Below are positions 17,710 through 27,426 of a DNA stretch of 34,568 bases, in pieces. Origin of the DNA: Acholeplasmataceae bacterium (lineage in GTDB: Bacteria; Bacillota_I; Bacilli_A; Izemoplasmatales; Hujiaoplasmataceae). Both the position numbers and the translations under genes were made by a program. Positions within the stretch are counted from its first letter, which is position 1. Each line of letters starts with the position of its first letter. The notes below the pieces were generated by a model, which worked only from the letters and a program-made list of their open reading frames with translations, did no database searches and had not been told where the DNA came from. Location: contig JAAYZB010000087.1 of the NCBI GenBank assembly GCA_012515085.1, positions 1 through 34,568 of the forward strand, read 5' to 3'.

Positions 17710-19599
17710 TTAAACCAATGGTTTTAAAAACTGACTTTGATATAGCTCGTAATATGCGCCTTTTTTCGCTAGCAACTCCAGATGATTCCCCTGTTCGACA
17801 ATGTCGCCGTTCTCCATGACCAAAATAACCGATGCTCGCTTGATGGTGGACAAGCGATGAGCAATCACGAAACTGGTGCGTCCTTGAATCATGAAATCCA
17901 TCGCGTTTTGAATATAGGCCTCCGTCCTTGTATCGACGGATGATGTGGCTTCATCTAAAATCAGGATCTTTGGATCATACAAGATTGCGCGGGCAATCGT
18001 CAATAGTTGTTTTTGCCCTTGGCTCATATTCGAAGCATCTTCCGAAAGAATCGTGTCATACCCGTGAGGGAGAGTTTCAATAAAGTGATGAACATGGGCT
18101 TGTTGGCAGGCTTTTGTCACTTCTTCAAGCGTTGCGTTTTCTTTCCCATAAGCTACATTCTCTCGAATCGTGCCCGAAAAGAGCCAAGTGTCCTGCAACA
18201 CCATACCAAAGAGTTTCCGAAGTTCTTGACGGCTGACATCTGTGGATTTGATTCCATCAATTCGAATTTCGCCGTCTTTGATCTCATAAAATCGCATCAG
18301 CAAATTGACTAAGGTGGTTTTCCCAGCGCCGGTCGGTCCCACAATAGCGATTTGTTTACCGGGCTCAACAACCAAATTTAAATGCTTGATTAACTGATGA
18401 TCCGGTGTATAGGAAAACTCAACATCCTGAAAATCAACGGCACCTAAAAAGTGATCTTCGTCAAAGTGCTCCAACCGGCTTTCCAGTACCTCTTCGTCTT
18501 CATCCAGTAAATTGAAGATTCGTTCTGCTCCAGCAATCGAGGCCTGCATCAGGTTGATCATATTGGCCAGGTTTAAAATCGGATTCATAAAACGTCGATG
18601 ATACGTGACGAAAATCGTGATGTCACCAATCAACAGTGGATTGACCGCTCCGGCCAAGATGCCCCCAATGACGACGATTAGAACATAACCGATGTTGCTG
18701 ATAAACTCCATGATCGGTCGAATTAGACCACTCAAAAATTGAGCAAATTTCATTTCATTCGCCAACCGACCATTGATGGAGGAAAACTTCTCAAAAGCAT
18801 CGTCTTCTCTTCCGAATAGTTTGACGATATGGTGAGCCGTATACATTTCTTCAATGTAGCCATTGAGATTTCCTAATTCATCTTGTTGCCTTTTAAACCG
18901 TTTTTGCGAGCGCTTTGCGATAAACGTTGTGGTCAAGATATAAAGCGGCAATATCCCGATGGTAATCAACGTAAGTTTCCAAGAGATGACAAACATCATG
19001 ATGATGACACCAATAATTGTCAAAAAGGATTGAATCACGGAAATCAAACTTTGTTGGATCGACCCCGTCACTGCATCCACATCGTTAGTAAACACCGACA
19101 AAATGTTTCCTGTTTGATTTGAATCAAAAAAACGAATGGGCAATCTTTCGAGTTTTTCGCGAAGTTTGTTACGAAAATTCTTTCCAATCTCAGCGCTGAC
19201 GTAATTTCCAAATAGATGAGCAACCAGTTCCATGATAAACGTCAATAAATAGAGCGAAAGCGTCAAGATAAACAAGTTTTGAATCAAAGATATTCCCGCT
19301 GTTCGATCCGCTGTACCATCGATGATTTCCTGCAACGCGTTTAAGATTTGCCGAGTAAAGTTCGGTGTAATGACACTGATAATCGTCACTGCCACCGTCG
19401 CAATCATCATAATTACCAATAATGCCAGTTGTGGACGTAGAAAGCGGACAAGCCGTTTCAATGTTCCTTTGAAATCTTTCGCTTTTTCCATCGCTATTCC
19501 CAGTGGCATTCCGCCACCCGGACCATGACCACCGCGACGAGGTCCAACTCTTCTGGGAGGAGTTGAATGAGAAACTTGCGATTTGGGATCGTTTTTCAT
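17710..19599 (-). CDS. ABC exporter (TMD-NBD) half-transporter with canonical Walker B Glu and H-loop
   Basis: Walker A GPTGAGKTT, signature MSQGQ, ILILDEATSSVD, FVIAHRLSTI. Start MKNDPKSQ at 19599, with ATGA overlap to the upstream gene. Confidence 0.9.
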   Translation of the reverse strand: MKNDPKSQVSHSTPPRRVGPRRGGHGPGGGMPLGIAMEKAKDFKGTLKRLVRFLRPQLALLVIMMIATVAVTIISVITPNFTRQILNALQEIIDGTADRTAGISLIQNLFILTLSLYLLTFIMELVAHLFGNYVSAEIGKNFRNKLREKLERLPIRFFDSNQTGNILSVFTNDVDAVTGSIQQSLISVIQSFLTIIGVIIMMFVISWKLTLITIGILPLYILTTTFIAKRSQKRFKRQQDELGNLNGYIEEMYTAHHIVKLFGREDDAFEKFSSINGRLANEMKFAQFLSGLIRPIMEFISNIGYVLIVVIGGILAGAVNPLLIGDITIFVTYHRRFMNPILNLANMINLMQASIAGAERIFNLLDEDEEVLESRLEHFDEDHFLGAVDFQDVEFSYTPDHQLIKHLNLVVEPGKQIAIVGPTGAGKTTLVNLLMRFYEIKDGEIRIDGIKSTDVSRQELRKLFGMVLQDTWLFSGTIRENVAYGKENATLEEVTKACQQAHVHHFIETLPHGYDTILSEDASNMSQGQKQLLTIARAILYDPKILILDEATSSVDTRTEAYIQNAMDFMIQGRTSFVIAHRLSTIKRASVILVMENGDIVEQGNHLELLAKKGAYYELYQSQFLKPLV

Positions 19600-21446
19600 A
19601 CCAATTCCTCCTCGCTTAATTGTGATAGGGCTATCTCGCGATAGACATCGCAATTTTGAATCAATTCCCGATGTGTTCCAATTCCCACGATCCGACCTTC
19701 GTGAAAGACAATAATCTTATCAGCATCCATGATGGTACCGATTCGTTGGGCGACAATCAAAACCGTCGCATCTTTTATTTCCGAACGAAGTGCCAACCTT
19801 AAAGCCGCATCCGTCTTAAAATCCAAAGCGGAAAAACTATCATCAAACACATAGATTGGCGAGCGACGAACCAACGCCCGCACGATTGACAACCGCTGTT
19901 TTTGTCCACCGGAAAAATTCACTGCACCTTGTTCAACAACCGCTTCATATCTTTGATCAATCGCTTCGATAAAATCATCTGCTTGCCCGATTCTTACGGC
20001 TTTTTCGATTTCTTCTTCCGTAGCATCGGGATTACCATAAGTAATGTTCTCACGGATTGTCCCCGAAAACAATGTCGCTTTTTGAGGAACAAACCCGATC
20101 AGCGAACGGAGTTTTTTTAGTGACAACTGGCGAATGTCAACGCCATCAATCTTGATTTCTCCACAAGTGACATCAAAGAAGCGTGGCAATAGATTGATCG
20201 TCGTCGATTTTCCCGATCCAGTGGAACCAATTAGCGCCACCACTTCACCTGGAGATGCACTAAAAGAAATATGCTCAAGCACATTCTTTTCAGCGTCATC
20301 ATACTTGAAACAAACATCGGAAAATTCAATCTCTCCCCGAAAATCCTGAGTATCATATTGTGGATCGCCGCTATCTTTGATTTTAATATCCGTTTCCAAG
20401 ACTTCCGACACCCGTTTTCCCGATACTTCTGCTCGGGGATACATGATAAAAGTAAACGTCAGCATTAACAAACTAAACATTATTTGAAAGGAGTATTGCA
20501 TCACCGCCGAAACATTCGCCAGTGCTTGATAATCACTCGATTGACTACCAAGAATCAGTCGATAAGCAAAAAAGATGACGGCTAAAATAACGATGCTAAA
20601 AACCAGATTGACTGCTGGATTCATAAATGCCAGAATATTACCGGTTTTCACCATGGTCTTAGTTAAGTCATTATTCGCTTCCTGAAAGCGATTGACTTCT
20701 TTATCCCCTTTATCAAACGCCCGAATCACTCGAACACCATTGATCCCTTCTCGGGTCACCAAAGTGATTTTGTCAATCTTTTTTTGCATCACCCGAAACA
20801 AGGGCAATGCAAGAATAAAGACGACAATGACTAAAATGGCGAGCACTGGGACTCCCCCAAATAAAACCTGGGTGAGTTCTTTGCTTTTGTTCCAACTCAG
20901 AATCAGAGCTCCGGTAAAAATAATGGGGATCCGAACCACCATGCGTAAAAACATGATCAGGAAATTTTGAATTTGAACGACATCATTTGTGGATCGAGTG
21001 ATCAGTGAAGATGTGCCAAATTGGTCTGTATCGGCCATTGAGAATTGGTTGACTTTGCGAAAAATATCGGCACGGATGCTTTTCCCAGTTAAACTAGAGA
21101 CCTTGCTGGAGAGATACATGAGCAAGATAGCTGCTCCCGTCGAGGCCAGCGTCACGATGGCCATCCAACCCCCATAATGTAATATGATATCCATGTCACT
21201 TTCTTGACCGATGATCCGACATGTATCTGGTGATGCGTTGATGTCGCAAAAATCGGTCGATACGAAGGCCTCGCTCGTAGGATCATACACTTCATAGATC
21301 GGTTTGATCCCTTCGCCAATCATCTTGCTCATGAAATCTGGCAATAATAACTGCCCCATTGCCGAAATGGCGACCAAAAACAATATGACTAGGACCGACA
21401 CCCAGTGCGGTTTTAAATATTTAAACATCCTTTTCACTAGGGTCAT
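19596..21446 (-). CDS. ABC exporter (TMD-NBD) half-transporter with degenerate catalytic residues; start could be 21446, 21437 (GTG) or 21428
   Basis: Walker A GSTGSGKSTT, signature FSGGQ, YVFDDSFSALD, VLIVAQRIGTI. Confidence 0.9.
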   Translation of the reverse strand: MTLVKRMFKYLKPHWVSVLVILFLVAISAMGQLLLPDFMSKMIGEGIKPIYEVYDPTSEAFVSTDFCDINASPDTCRIIGQESDMDIILHYGGWMAIVTLASTGAAILLMYLSSKVSSLTGKSIRADIFRKVNQFSMADTDQFGTSSLITRSTNDVVQIQNFLIMFLRMVVRIPIIFTGALILSWNKSKELTQVLFGGVPVLAILVIVVFILALPLFRVMQKKIDKITLVTREGINGVRVIRAFDKGDKEVNRFQEANNDLTKTMVKTGNILAFMNPAVNLVFSIVILAVIFFAYRLILGSQSSDYQALANVSAVMQYSFQIMFSLLMLTFTFIMYPRAEVSGKRVSEVLETDIKIKDSGDPQYDTQDFRGEIEFSDVCFKYDDAEKNVLEHISFSASPGEVVALIGSTGSGKSTTINLLPRFFDVTCGEIKIDGVDIRQLSLKKLRSLIGFVPQKATLFSGTIRENITYGNPDATEEEIEKAVRIGQADDFIEAIDQRYEAVVEQGAVNFSGGQKQRLSIVRALVRRSPIYVFDDSFSALDFKTDAALRLALRSEIKDATVLIVAQRIGTIMDADKIIVFHEGRIVGIGTHRELIQNCDVYREIALSQLSEEELV

Positions 21447-21864
21447 CCTCCTGAAAGTACTGTCTTAAAGACATGGAAATTTTCTGATAAATCTGTTGTA
21501 GATCTTCTTGCTCTTTTTCCGTTAACATACTTTTGATCAGTTTGTCCCAAGCGGAAAAACCTTCTAGCACACTGAAAGCAATCTTTTCTCCTTCTGGCGT
21601 AATGCTGACCAAAAAGCCGCGTAGATCATCGGGATCGGCTTTTTTCTCTACCAAATGCCGTTTAGTTAACCGGGCTATCGCCCGTGTCGCGTGCGACTTG
21701 TGAAAGGGAGCATCCGCTACGATCGTACTCATTTTTGATTGTTTCTTGTGATTGATTTTTACCAAATACATGGCATCTGGATTATTTAAATCCAAGCGTT
21801 TCAAATAATCTTCCATAAATCGCGCTCGATACCGAGCGATTCGATGATCGACGTAACTAAACAT
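21421..21864 (-). CDS. MarR-family transcriptional regulator
   Basis: 147-aa winged helix: MSTIVADAPFHKSHATRAIARLTKRHLVEKKADPDDLRGFLVSITPEGEKI; directly upstream of and overlapping the ABC genes. Confidence 0.9.
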   Translation of the reverse strand: MFSYVDHRIARYRARFMEDYLKRLDLNNPDAMYLVKINHKKQSKMSTIVADAPFHKSHATRAIARLTKRHLVEKKADPDDLRGFLVSITPEGEKIAFSVLEGFSAWDKLIKSMLTEKEQEDLQQIYQKISMSLRQYFQEDDPSEKDV

Positions 21865-21887
21865 GTCAACACCTCACAGATGGTTCA

Positions 21888-21920
21888 ATTATATCGCTAG
21901 TTAGTTGCGTTGTCAACTAA
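21888..21920 (-). promoter_or_regulatory. Consensus sigma-A promoter with overlapping inverted-repeat operator for marR-ABC
   Basis: Minus strand TTGACA (21911-21916), 17-nt spacer, TATAAT (21888-21893). Perfect inverted repeat TTAGTTG (21901-21907) / CAACTAA (21914-21920). Confidence 0.85.
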
Positions 21921-21952
21921 AAGAATGACTAGCTTTTGCTAGTCATTCTTTT
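21921..21952 (-). terminator. Terminator of degV overlapping its stop codon
   Basis: AAGAATGACTAGC / GCTAGTCATTCTT hairpin with T-rich tail on the minus strand. Confidence 0.8.
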
Positions 21953-22806
21953 TCGATGTATAGAATTCCGATCGTTCCTTTACCGCAGTGCGAGGAGATG
22001 ACGCATCCGGCAGCGGTTTCATATATATGTTTGATTTTTAAATTGTGTTTCGCAAGTTCCTGTTTGATATAAACCGCTTGCTCATCTGCCAGCGAATGTG
22101 TGATCATTAGGAAGTCTTCGTCCACTCGATCCTCAAGTTCCAATAATTCTCGAATCATCAAATCGATTCCAATTCGAATATTTCCCCTTGGTTTTTTTCC
22201 CACTGCCATCAACCCATTGTGAACCTTTATAATGGGTTTGATCCGCAACATGGTTCCCATGAAGGCAGACAAGGCGTTCAACCTTCCCCCTTTATAAAGG
22301 TACTCCAAGGTGTCGATCACAAACTGACTGCGTACGCGGGAGCGGATTGCTTCCAATTTTTTTACAATCATCTCAGCGGAATCGCCTTCGGAACGAAATT
22401 TGGCTGCTTTTAAGACCAATAGCCCAGAGCCACTCGAAAGATTTTGGGAATCTACAAGATGAATTTTGGTTGAATCCAGCATTTTTTTTGCGGTATTAGC
22501 GCTGGTAAGAGACGCCGAAAAGTTCCCGCCAATTCCTGTATAGATGATTTCATACCCTTCCGCTAAATATTCCTTGAAGACATTATAGAAATCTCCGGGA
22601 GATGCGGCTGCGGTTTTAGGTAAAAAGCCTTTTTTTTGAACCAGGTCATACATGTTTTTTGGATTGAGTTCAAATAGATCGCGATATGTTTCTTCTTTGA
22701 AGTTAACATATAATGGAACCATTGTTATTTGATGTGCTTCAATTAGATCTGGAGATAAGTCGCTGGTGGTATCGGTAATTAGTTTGATTTTGTGCATAAC
22801 AGTCAC
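21943..22806 (-). CDS. DegV family fatty-acid-binding protein
   Basis: KLITDTTSDLSPDLIEAHQITMVPLYVNF; KTAAASPGDF; GGNFSASLTSA; LEYLYKGGRLNALSAFMGTMLRIKPII. Confidence 0.93.
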   Translation of the reverse strand: MTVMHKIKLITDTTSDLSPDLIEAHQITMVPLYVNFKEETYRDLFELNPKNMYDLVQKKGFLPKTAAASPGDFYNVFKEYLAEGYEIIYTGIGGNFSASLTSANTAKKMLDSTKIHLVDSQNLSSGSGLLVLKAAKFRSEGDSAEMIVKKLEAIRSRVRSQFVIDTLEYLYKGGRLNALSAFMGTMLRIKPIIKVHNGLMAVGKKPRGNIRIGIDLMIRELLELEDRVDEDFLMITHSLADEQAVYIKQELAKHNLKIKHIYETAAGCVISSHCGKGTIGILYIEKE

Positions 22807-22935
22807 CCCATGTGAGAATTATAACGAAATTTATGGATAAAGTAAAGAATATCACGCTTTTCGTTAACTTCTATTCTTCGATTCTTCATTGGAGTTGATG
22901 AAAGGACATGATATAATGATGTTTGAGGTGGATTT

Positions 22936-23790
22936 ATGAAAACAATTAATCGCGATTCTCTCATTCAGACTGTCCGGAACATGGTTATCCAAGCCGCCAC
23001 TATTTTGAATCCTTTAGTGATTCAGAAACTGAAAGATGCTGAAAAACAGGAAACATCCAGTCTGGCTAAAAATGTCCTAAAATCCATTTGTGATAATGCG
23101 GCTATTGCCAAGAATGATAACATCCCTATGTGCCAAGACACTGGAGTCGCAGTCTTTTTTCTTCATATTGGAAATGAACTATTTTTCCCCTATTCCTTAT
23201 ATGAAGCAATTCAAGAAGGTACTCGTCAAGGATATCTTGATGGATACTTAAGAAAATCTGTGGTAGCACATCCCTTAGAACGAATCAATACAAAAGACAA
23301 TACTCCTGCGATTATTCATACAGAACTCGCGATGGGAGATACCTTGGATATTTGTTTCGCAGCCAAGGGAGCCGGCAGTGAAAATATGAGTCGACTTACG
23401 ATGTTGACACCGGCGGATGGTGAAAAAGGCGTGAAAGATTTTGTATTAGAAACAATTCGTTTAGCCGGAGGAAAACCTTGCCCTCCGATCATCGTCGGTA
23501 TCGGCATTGGCGGCAATTTTGAGAAATGTGCCTACTTGGCAAAAACAGCGCTCATGCGCCCGCTGGATGATGAAGCCGCTAATCCGATAGATCGAAGACT
23601 TGAAAATGAATTACTGGAAGCCATCAACGCTTTAGGAATCGGTCCAATGGCCTTTGGTGGCAAGACAACTTGCCTTCAAGTCAAAGTCAATTCGTATCCT
23701 TGTCACATCGCCTCTTTACCGGTTGCGGTCAATATTCAATGTCATGCGGCCAGAGAAACTCACGTCATTCTAAAGGGGGAAGATTTGTGA
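22936..23790 (+). CDS. Class I fumarate hydratase (or L-tartrate dehydratase) alpha subunit
   Basis: IPMCQDTGVAVFF, GAGSENMSRLTMLTPADG, IGIGGNFEKCAYLAKTALMRP, AFGGKTTCLQV, NIQCHAAR; Fe-S Cys positions present. Confidence 0.88.
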   Translation: MKTINRDSLIQTVRNMVIQAATILNPLVIQKLKDAEKQETSSLAKNVLKSICDNAAIAKNDNIPMCQDTGVAVFFLHIGNELFFPYSLYEAIQEGTRQGYLDGYLRKSVVAHPLERINTKDNTPAIIHTELAMGDTLDICFAAKGAGSENMSRLTMLTPADGEKGVKDFVLETIRLAGGKPCPPIIVGIGIGGNFEKCAYLAKTALMRPLDDEAANPIDRRLENELLEAINALGIGPMAFGGKTTCLQVKVNSYPCHIASLPVAVNIQCHAARETHVILKGEDL

Positions 23791-24317
23791 GACATTTACA
23801 GACACCCATCGATGAAGCCACACGTCTTGCTCTACGTGTAGGTGAAGAAGTCATGCTATCAGGGATTATTTACACGGCCCGCGATCAAGCCCACAAGCGA
23901 CTTGTGGAATCGCTCAATAAACAAGAACCATTGCCCTTTCAGTTTGCTGGTCAAGTGGTGTACTATACGGGCCCCACTCCGGCTAAACTGGGACATCCAA
24001 TCGGTTCCTGTGGCCCGACATCCAGTTACCGGATGGATCCTTATAGTATCATCTTAATGAATGCCGGCCTGAAAATCATGATTGGAAAAGGCAATCGTAG
24101 CGAAGAGTTCAGACGGTCGTTGATTCAAACCAAGTCGGTCTATCTTGTCGCTGTCGGTGGCATTGGAGCACTGCTTTCAAAAACCGTGAAAACGGCTAAA
24201 TTGATAGCTTATCCAGATTTACAATCGGAAGCGGTAGTTGAATTTGAAGTCGAAAATTTTCCCGTTATTGTCGCAACAGATTCGGTCGGCAACGACCTAT
24301 TCGATCGTTCAAATTAA
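23787..24317 (+). CDS. Class I fumarate hydratase (or L-tartrate dehydratase) beta subunit
   Basis: LRVGEEVMLSGIIYTARDQAHKR; YYTGPTPAKLGHPIGSCGPTSSYRMDPY; IGKGNRS. Start GTG at 23787 overlapping the alpha stop (GTGA). Confidence 0.86.
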   Translation: MRHLQTPIDEATRLALRVGEEVMLSGIIYTARDQAHKRLVESLNKQEPLPFQFAGQVVYYTGPTPAKLGHPIGSCGPTSSYRMDPYSIILMNAGLKIMIGKGNRSEEFRRSLIQTKSVYLVAVGGIGALLSKTVKTAKLIAYPDLQSEAVVEFEVENFPVIVATDSVGNDLFDRSN

Positions 24318-24335
24318 TCCCCATTCTTAATCAAA

Positions 24336-24361
24336 AAGCATATCCTAAAATGGATATGCTT
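24336..24361. terminator. Bidirectional hairpin between convergent fumarase and proS
   Basis: AAGCATATCC (24336-24345) / GGATATGCTT (24352-24361). Confidence 0.7.
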
Positions 24362-24387
24362 ATTAAACTTTCTTACTTTGAATCCAC

Positions 24388-25830
24388 TTAATAGGCTTTC
24401 GCGAAATACACAAGGTATTTGGCTTTTTCACCACATACGGGGCAATAATCCCCCAAATGTTCTTGTATAAAAGGGATGCAGCGAGAAGTTGCAGTTGTTT
24501 CTTCTTTGATCTTTGTTTCACAAGCGGAATTCCCACACCACATCATTTTAACATATCCGGCATTATTGGCGATCAATTCTTTAAATTCGGCATAACTCTG
24601 AGCTTCATGAGTATTATCTTGGGCATTGTCAAGAGCTTTTTGATACATCTCGTCATGAATTTCTTGAAGCATACTTGGCATTTTATCGGCGACAACGGTC
24701 AATTTTTCCACAGTCTTTGAATGATTGACTCGTTTGACGACCACACATTCGCCTTTTTCCAAATCACGAGGGCCGACCTCAATGCGGATCGGTATCCCTT
24801 GCATTTCCGATTCTGAAAATTTCCAACCAGGTGATTTATCAGATTTGTCCACTTTCACACGAAGGTGTTTGTCGCTCAATCTTTGAGCCAATGCATCACA
24901 TGCTTCGATGATTCCTTCTCGATCAGTTTGAATCGGCACAATAATCACTTGAATTGGCGCAACAAAGGGAGGTAAAACCAGTCCTGAATCATCTCCATGA
25001 ACCATGATGATCGCTCCGATTAACCGAGTCGATACGCCCCAAGAAGTCTGATGAACATATTGAAGTTGATTGGATTGATCTAGAAATTGAATGCCAAAAG
25101 CTTTTGCGAAGCCGGTGCCTAGATAATGAGTTGTCCCTGATTGCAGAGCCTTGTTATCATGCATCAGCGCTTCGATGGCATAAGTATCCACCGCTCCGGC
25201 AAATTTTTCTTTTTCGGTTTTTTTCCCTGTTAAAAACGGAATTGCCAGCAATTCTTTTCCTAAATTTCGGTAAATATCTAAAATATCCATCGTCTCTTGT
25301 CTGGCTTCGGTTTCGGTTTGATGAATCGTATGGCCTTCCTGCCATAAGAATTCAGACCCACGAAGAAATGGACGAGTTGTTTTTTCCCAACGGACCACAC
25401 TGCACCATTGATTATATTTTTTTGGCAGATCCCGGTACGAAGAAATAATGTGCGAAAAATGATCGCAAAACAAAACCTCGGAGGTCGGTCGAATGATCAA
25501 CCTTTCCGATAATTCTTCTTTTCCGCCGATGGTCACAATTGCCGTTTCCGGTGCAAAACCTTCCACATGATCGGCTTCTTTTTGAAAAAGCGATTCTGGA
25601 ATGACGAGTGGAAAATAGACGTTGTCATGTCCCGTTTGCCGGAACTTTTCATTCAGATATTCTTGGATGTTCTCCCACAGTCGATAGCCGTATGGACGAT
25701 AGATGATAAATCCTTTCGCCGCGGTATAGTCCATCAGTTCAGCTTTTTTACAGACGTCGGTATACCATTGGGCGAAATCTTCGTCTCGACTGGTGATAGC
25801 CTTCACCAATTTTGTTGTTTGTTTGCTCAT
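24388..25830 (-). CDS. proS: Prolyl-tRNA synthetase, short (archaeal/eukaryal-like) type
   Basis: AKGFIIYRPYGYRLWENIQ; RPTSEVLFCDHF; FLRGSEFLWQEGHT; TSWGVSTRLIGAIIMVHGDDSGLVLPP. About 480 aa and no bacterial editing insertion. Start MSKQTT. Confidence 0.93.
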   Translation of the reverse strand: MSKQTTKLVKAITSRDEDFAQWYTDVCKKAELMDYTAAKGFIIYRPYGYRLWENIQEYLNEKFRQTGHDNVYFPLVIPESLFQKEADHVEGFAPETAIVTIGGKEELSERLIIRPTSEVLFCDHFSHIISSYRDLPKKYNQWCSVVRWEKTTRPFLRGSEFLWQEGHTIHQTETEARQETMDILDIYRNLGKELLAIPFLTGKKTEKEKFAGAVDTYAIEALMHDNKALQSGTTHYLGTGFAKAFGIQFLDQSNQLQYVHQTSWGVSTRLIGAIIMVHGDDSGLVLPPFVAPIQVIIVPIQTDREGIIEACDALAQRLSDKHLRVKVDKSDKSPGWKFSESEMQGIPIRIEVGPRDLEKGECVVVKRVNHSKTVEKLTVVADKMPSMLQEIHDEMYQKALDNAQDNTHEAQSYAEFKELIANNAGYVKMMWCGNSACETKIKEETTATSRCIPFIQEHLGDYCPVCGEKAKYLVYFAKAY

Positions 25831-25896
25831 AATTCCACCTCGCAAATGCGTTATATATTATATCATGCCTTACCGATTAAAGCAGACATTTTCTGC

Positions 25897-27372
25897 TTAT
25901 CTGCAGGCTTTTTCGACAAAGTCAATAAAGGCTTTTCGATCTGTCCGTTTGAAAACACCACAGTCCTCGATAACTTCTTCAAAGATGCGTCCGACTTCCA
26001 TTTGGAGAAAAAGATCCATCCGAAACGCCTTGAGAACCTTGTCCCGTATCTTTTCGATCCATGGTTCATGCTTTTTTAATTCAGGATAATCAGTTAGCGG
26101 TAGATTGTTTTTCAAAACGTGTTGAATCAAATCCAATTCTTGTTTCAATCTGCCCGGAAGAATCGCTAATCCCATGACTTCGATCAAACCAATATTTTCT
26201 TTTTTTATGTGAAACAACTCTTCCCGTGGATGGAACAATCCATATGGACGTTCGGTAGTCGCCCGATTATTTCTCAACACCAAATAGAAATGGTATTGAT
26301 CTTGTTGTTTTCTCATGATGGGAGTGAATGTATTATGACATTCGATAGTCTTGGCCAAAATACCAAGATCAGGATTGGAATAAGATTGCCAATAATTCAG
26401 CATTTGCTCCGCCATTGCCAAAAGTTTTGTTCGATCTCGGCTACTAAGCCGAATAACGGAAAGTGGCCAATCAAGGACGTCCACAATCACTCTGCCTTTT
26501 TTGATGGTGTGAACAATCTCCGCTTTCTGAATCGGAAAATCAGTCCGTCCACCCTGGAAATGATAATGAGACAAAATCGATCCACCCACGATTGGCAATC
26601 CCGCATTCGATCCCATTAAATAATGAGGAAACTGATCAACAAAATCCGCAAGCTCTCGAAAGGTTTTGACGTCGACTTTCATCGGGATATGCTCTTTTTT
26701 TAGGATGATCGTATGTTCATTGAAATAGGCATAGGGAGAATACTGAAATCCCCAACCATCAACTTCTTGGTCAAGTGTAATAGACACCACGCGATGGTTG
26801 CTTCGCGATGCTTTGTCGGAAGACCCATAATACCCGACATTTTCCATGCATAAGGCACACTTGGGATAATCAGTGTCGGGATTTTCCCGTAGCAATCCTA
26901 TCATTCTAGGATCTTTTTCTGGTTTTGACAAATTGATCGTTATCTCGAGTGGAGCATACTTTCCTTCATAGACAAAGGAAATATTTTTTTTGATTCGTTG
27001 GGTTTTTATATAGTTAGTGGCTTGGGAAAAATGAAAAAAATAATTCGTTGCTTTGACGGGATCAATGCGTTTCAATTCATGGAAATGACGATTGAGTTCG
27101 GAAGGCCTTGGCAAAAAACAATCGATGATCTTCGCTTCGAAATGATCTTTATAGGTGATGTCATTCTCAATTAAACTGCGTTGAATTGCCTCATCCAACA
27201 ACTCTTCCATCACTTGGAAAAAATCGACAGGCTCGTCAATCGCTTCTTTTTCAAATGTGTCGATATGGTACAGATACAAAACGCGATTGATGGCATAGTC
27301 GCAGTCTGCTTTTTCCAAAAAATGATTTTCAAGCGCGTAGTGAACCAATTGATTGATCGCTTTGTTTAACAT
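25897..27372 (-). CDS. galT: UDP-glucose--hexose-1-phosphate uridylyltransferase, family 2
   Basis: CALCMENVGYYG; FQYSPYAYFNEHTIIL; GSNAGLPIVGGSILSHYHFQGG; family-2 GalT length (491 aa). Confidence 0.9.
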   Translation of the reverse strand: MLNKAINQLVHYALENHFLEKADCDYAINRVLYLYHIDTFEKEAIDEPVDFFQVMEELLDEAIQRSLIENDITYKDHFEAKIIDCFLPRPSELNRHFHELKRIDPVKATNYFFHFSQATNYIKTQRIKKNISFVYEGKYAPLEITINLSKPEKDPRMIGLLRENPDTDYPKCALCMENVGYYGSSDKASRSNHRVVSITLDQEVDGWGFQYSPYAYFNEHTIILKKEHIPMKVDVKTFRELADFVDQFPHYLMGSNAGLPIVGGSILSHYHFQGGRTDFPIQKAEIVHTIKKGRVIVDVLDWPLSVIRLSSRDRTKLLAMAEQMLNYWQSYSNPDLGILAKTIECHNTFTPIMRKQQDQYHFYLVLRNNRATTERPYGLFHPREELFHIKKENIGLIEVMGLAILPGRLKQELDLIQHVLKNNLPLTDYPELKKHEPWIEKIRDKVLKAFRMDLFLQMEVGRIFEEVIEDCGVFKRTDRKAFIDFVEKACR

Positions 27373-27426
27373 TTCTTCACCTCTTCAGGTTTCTCAGCTG
27401 GTTTCAATATTTTTCTCTAGCACAAA

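Noticed and set aside
25567-26079. 170-aa plus-strand ORF antisense to proS and galT
   Set aside because: Spans the complement of two well-supported genes and has no family motif; shadow ORF.
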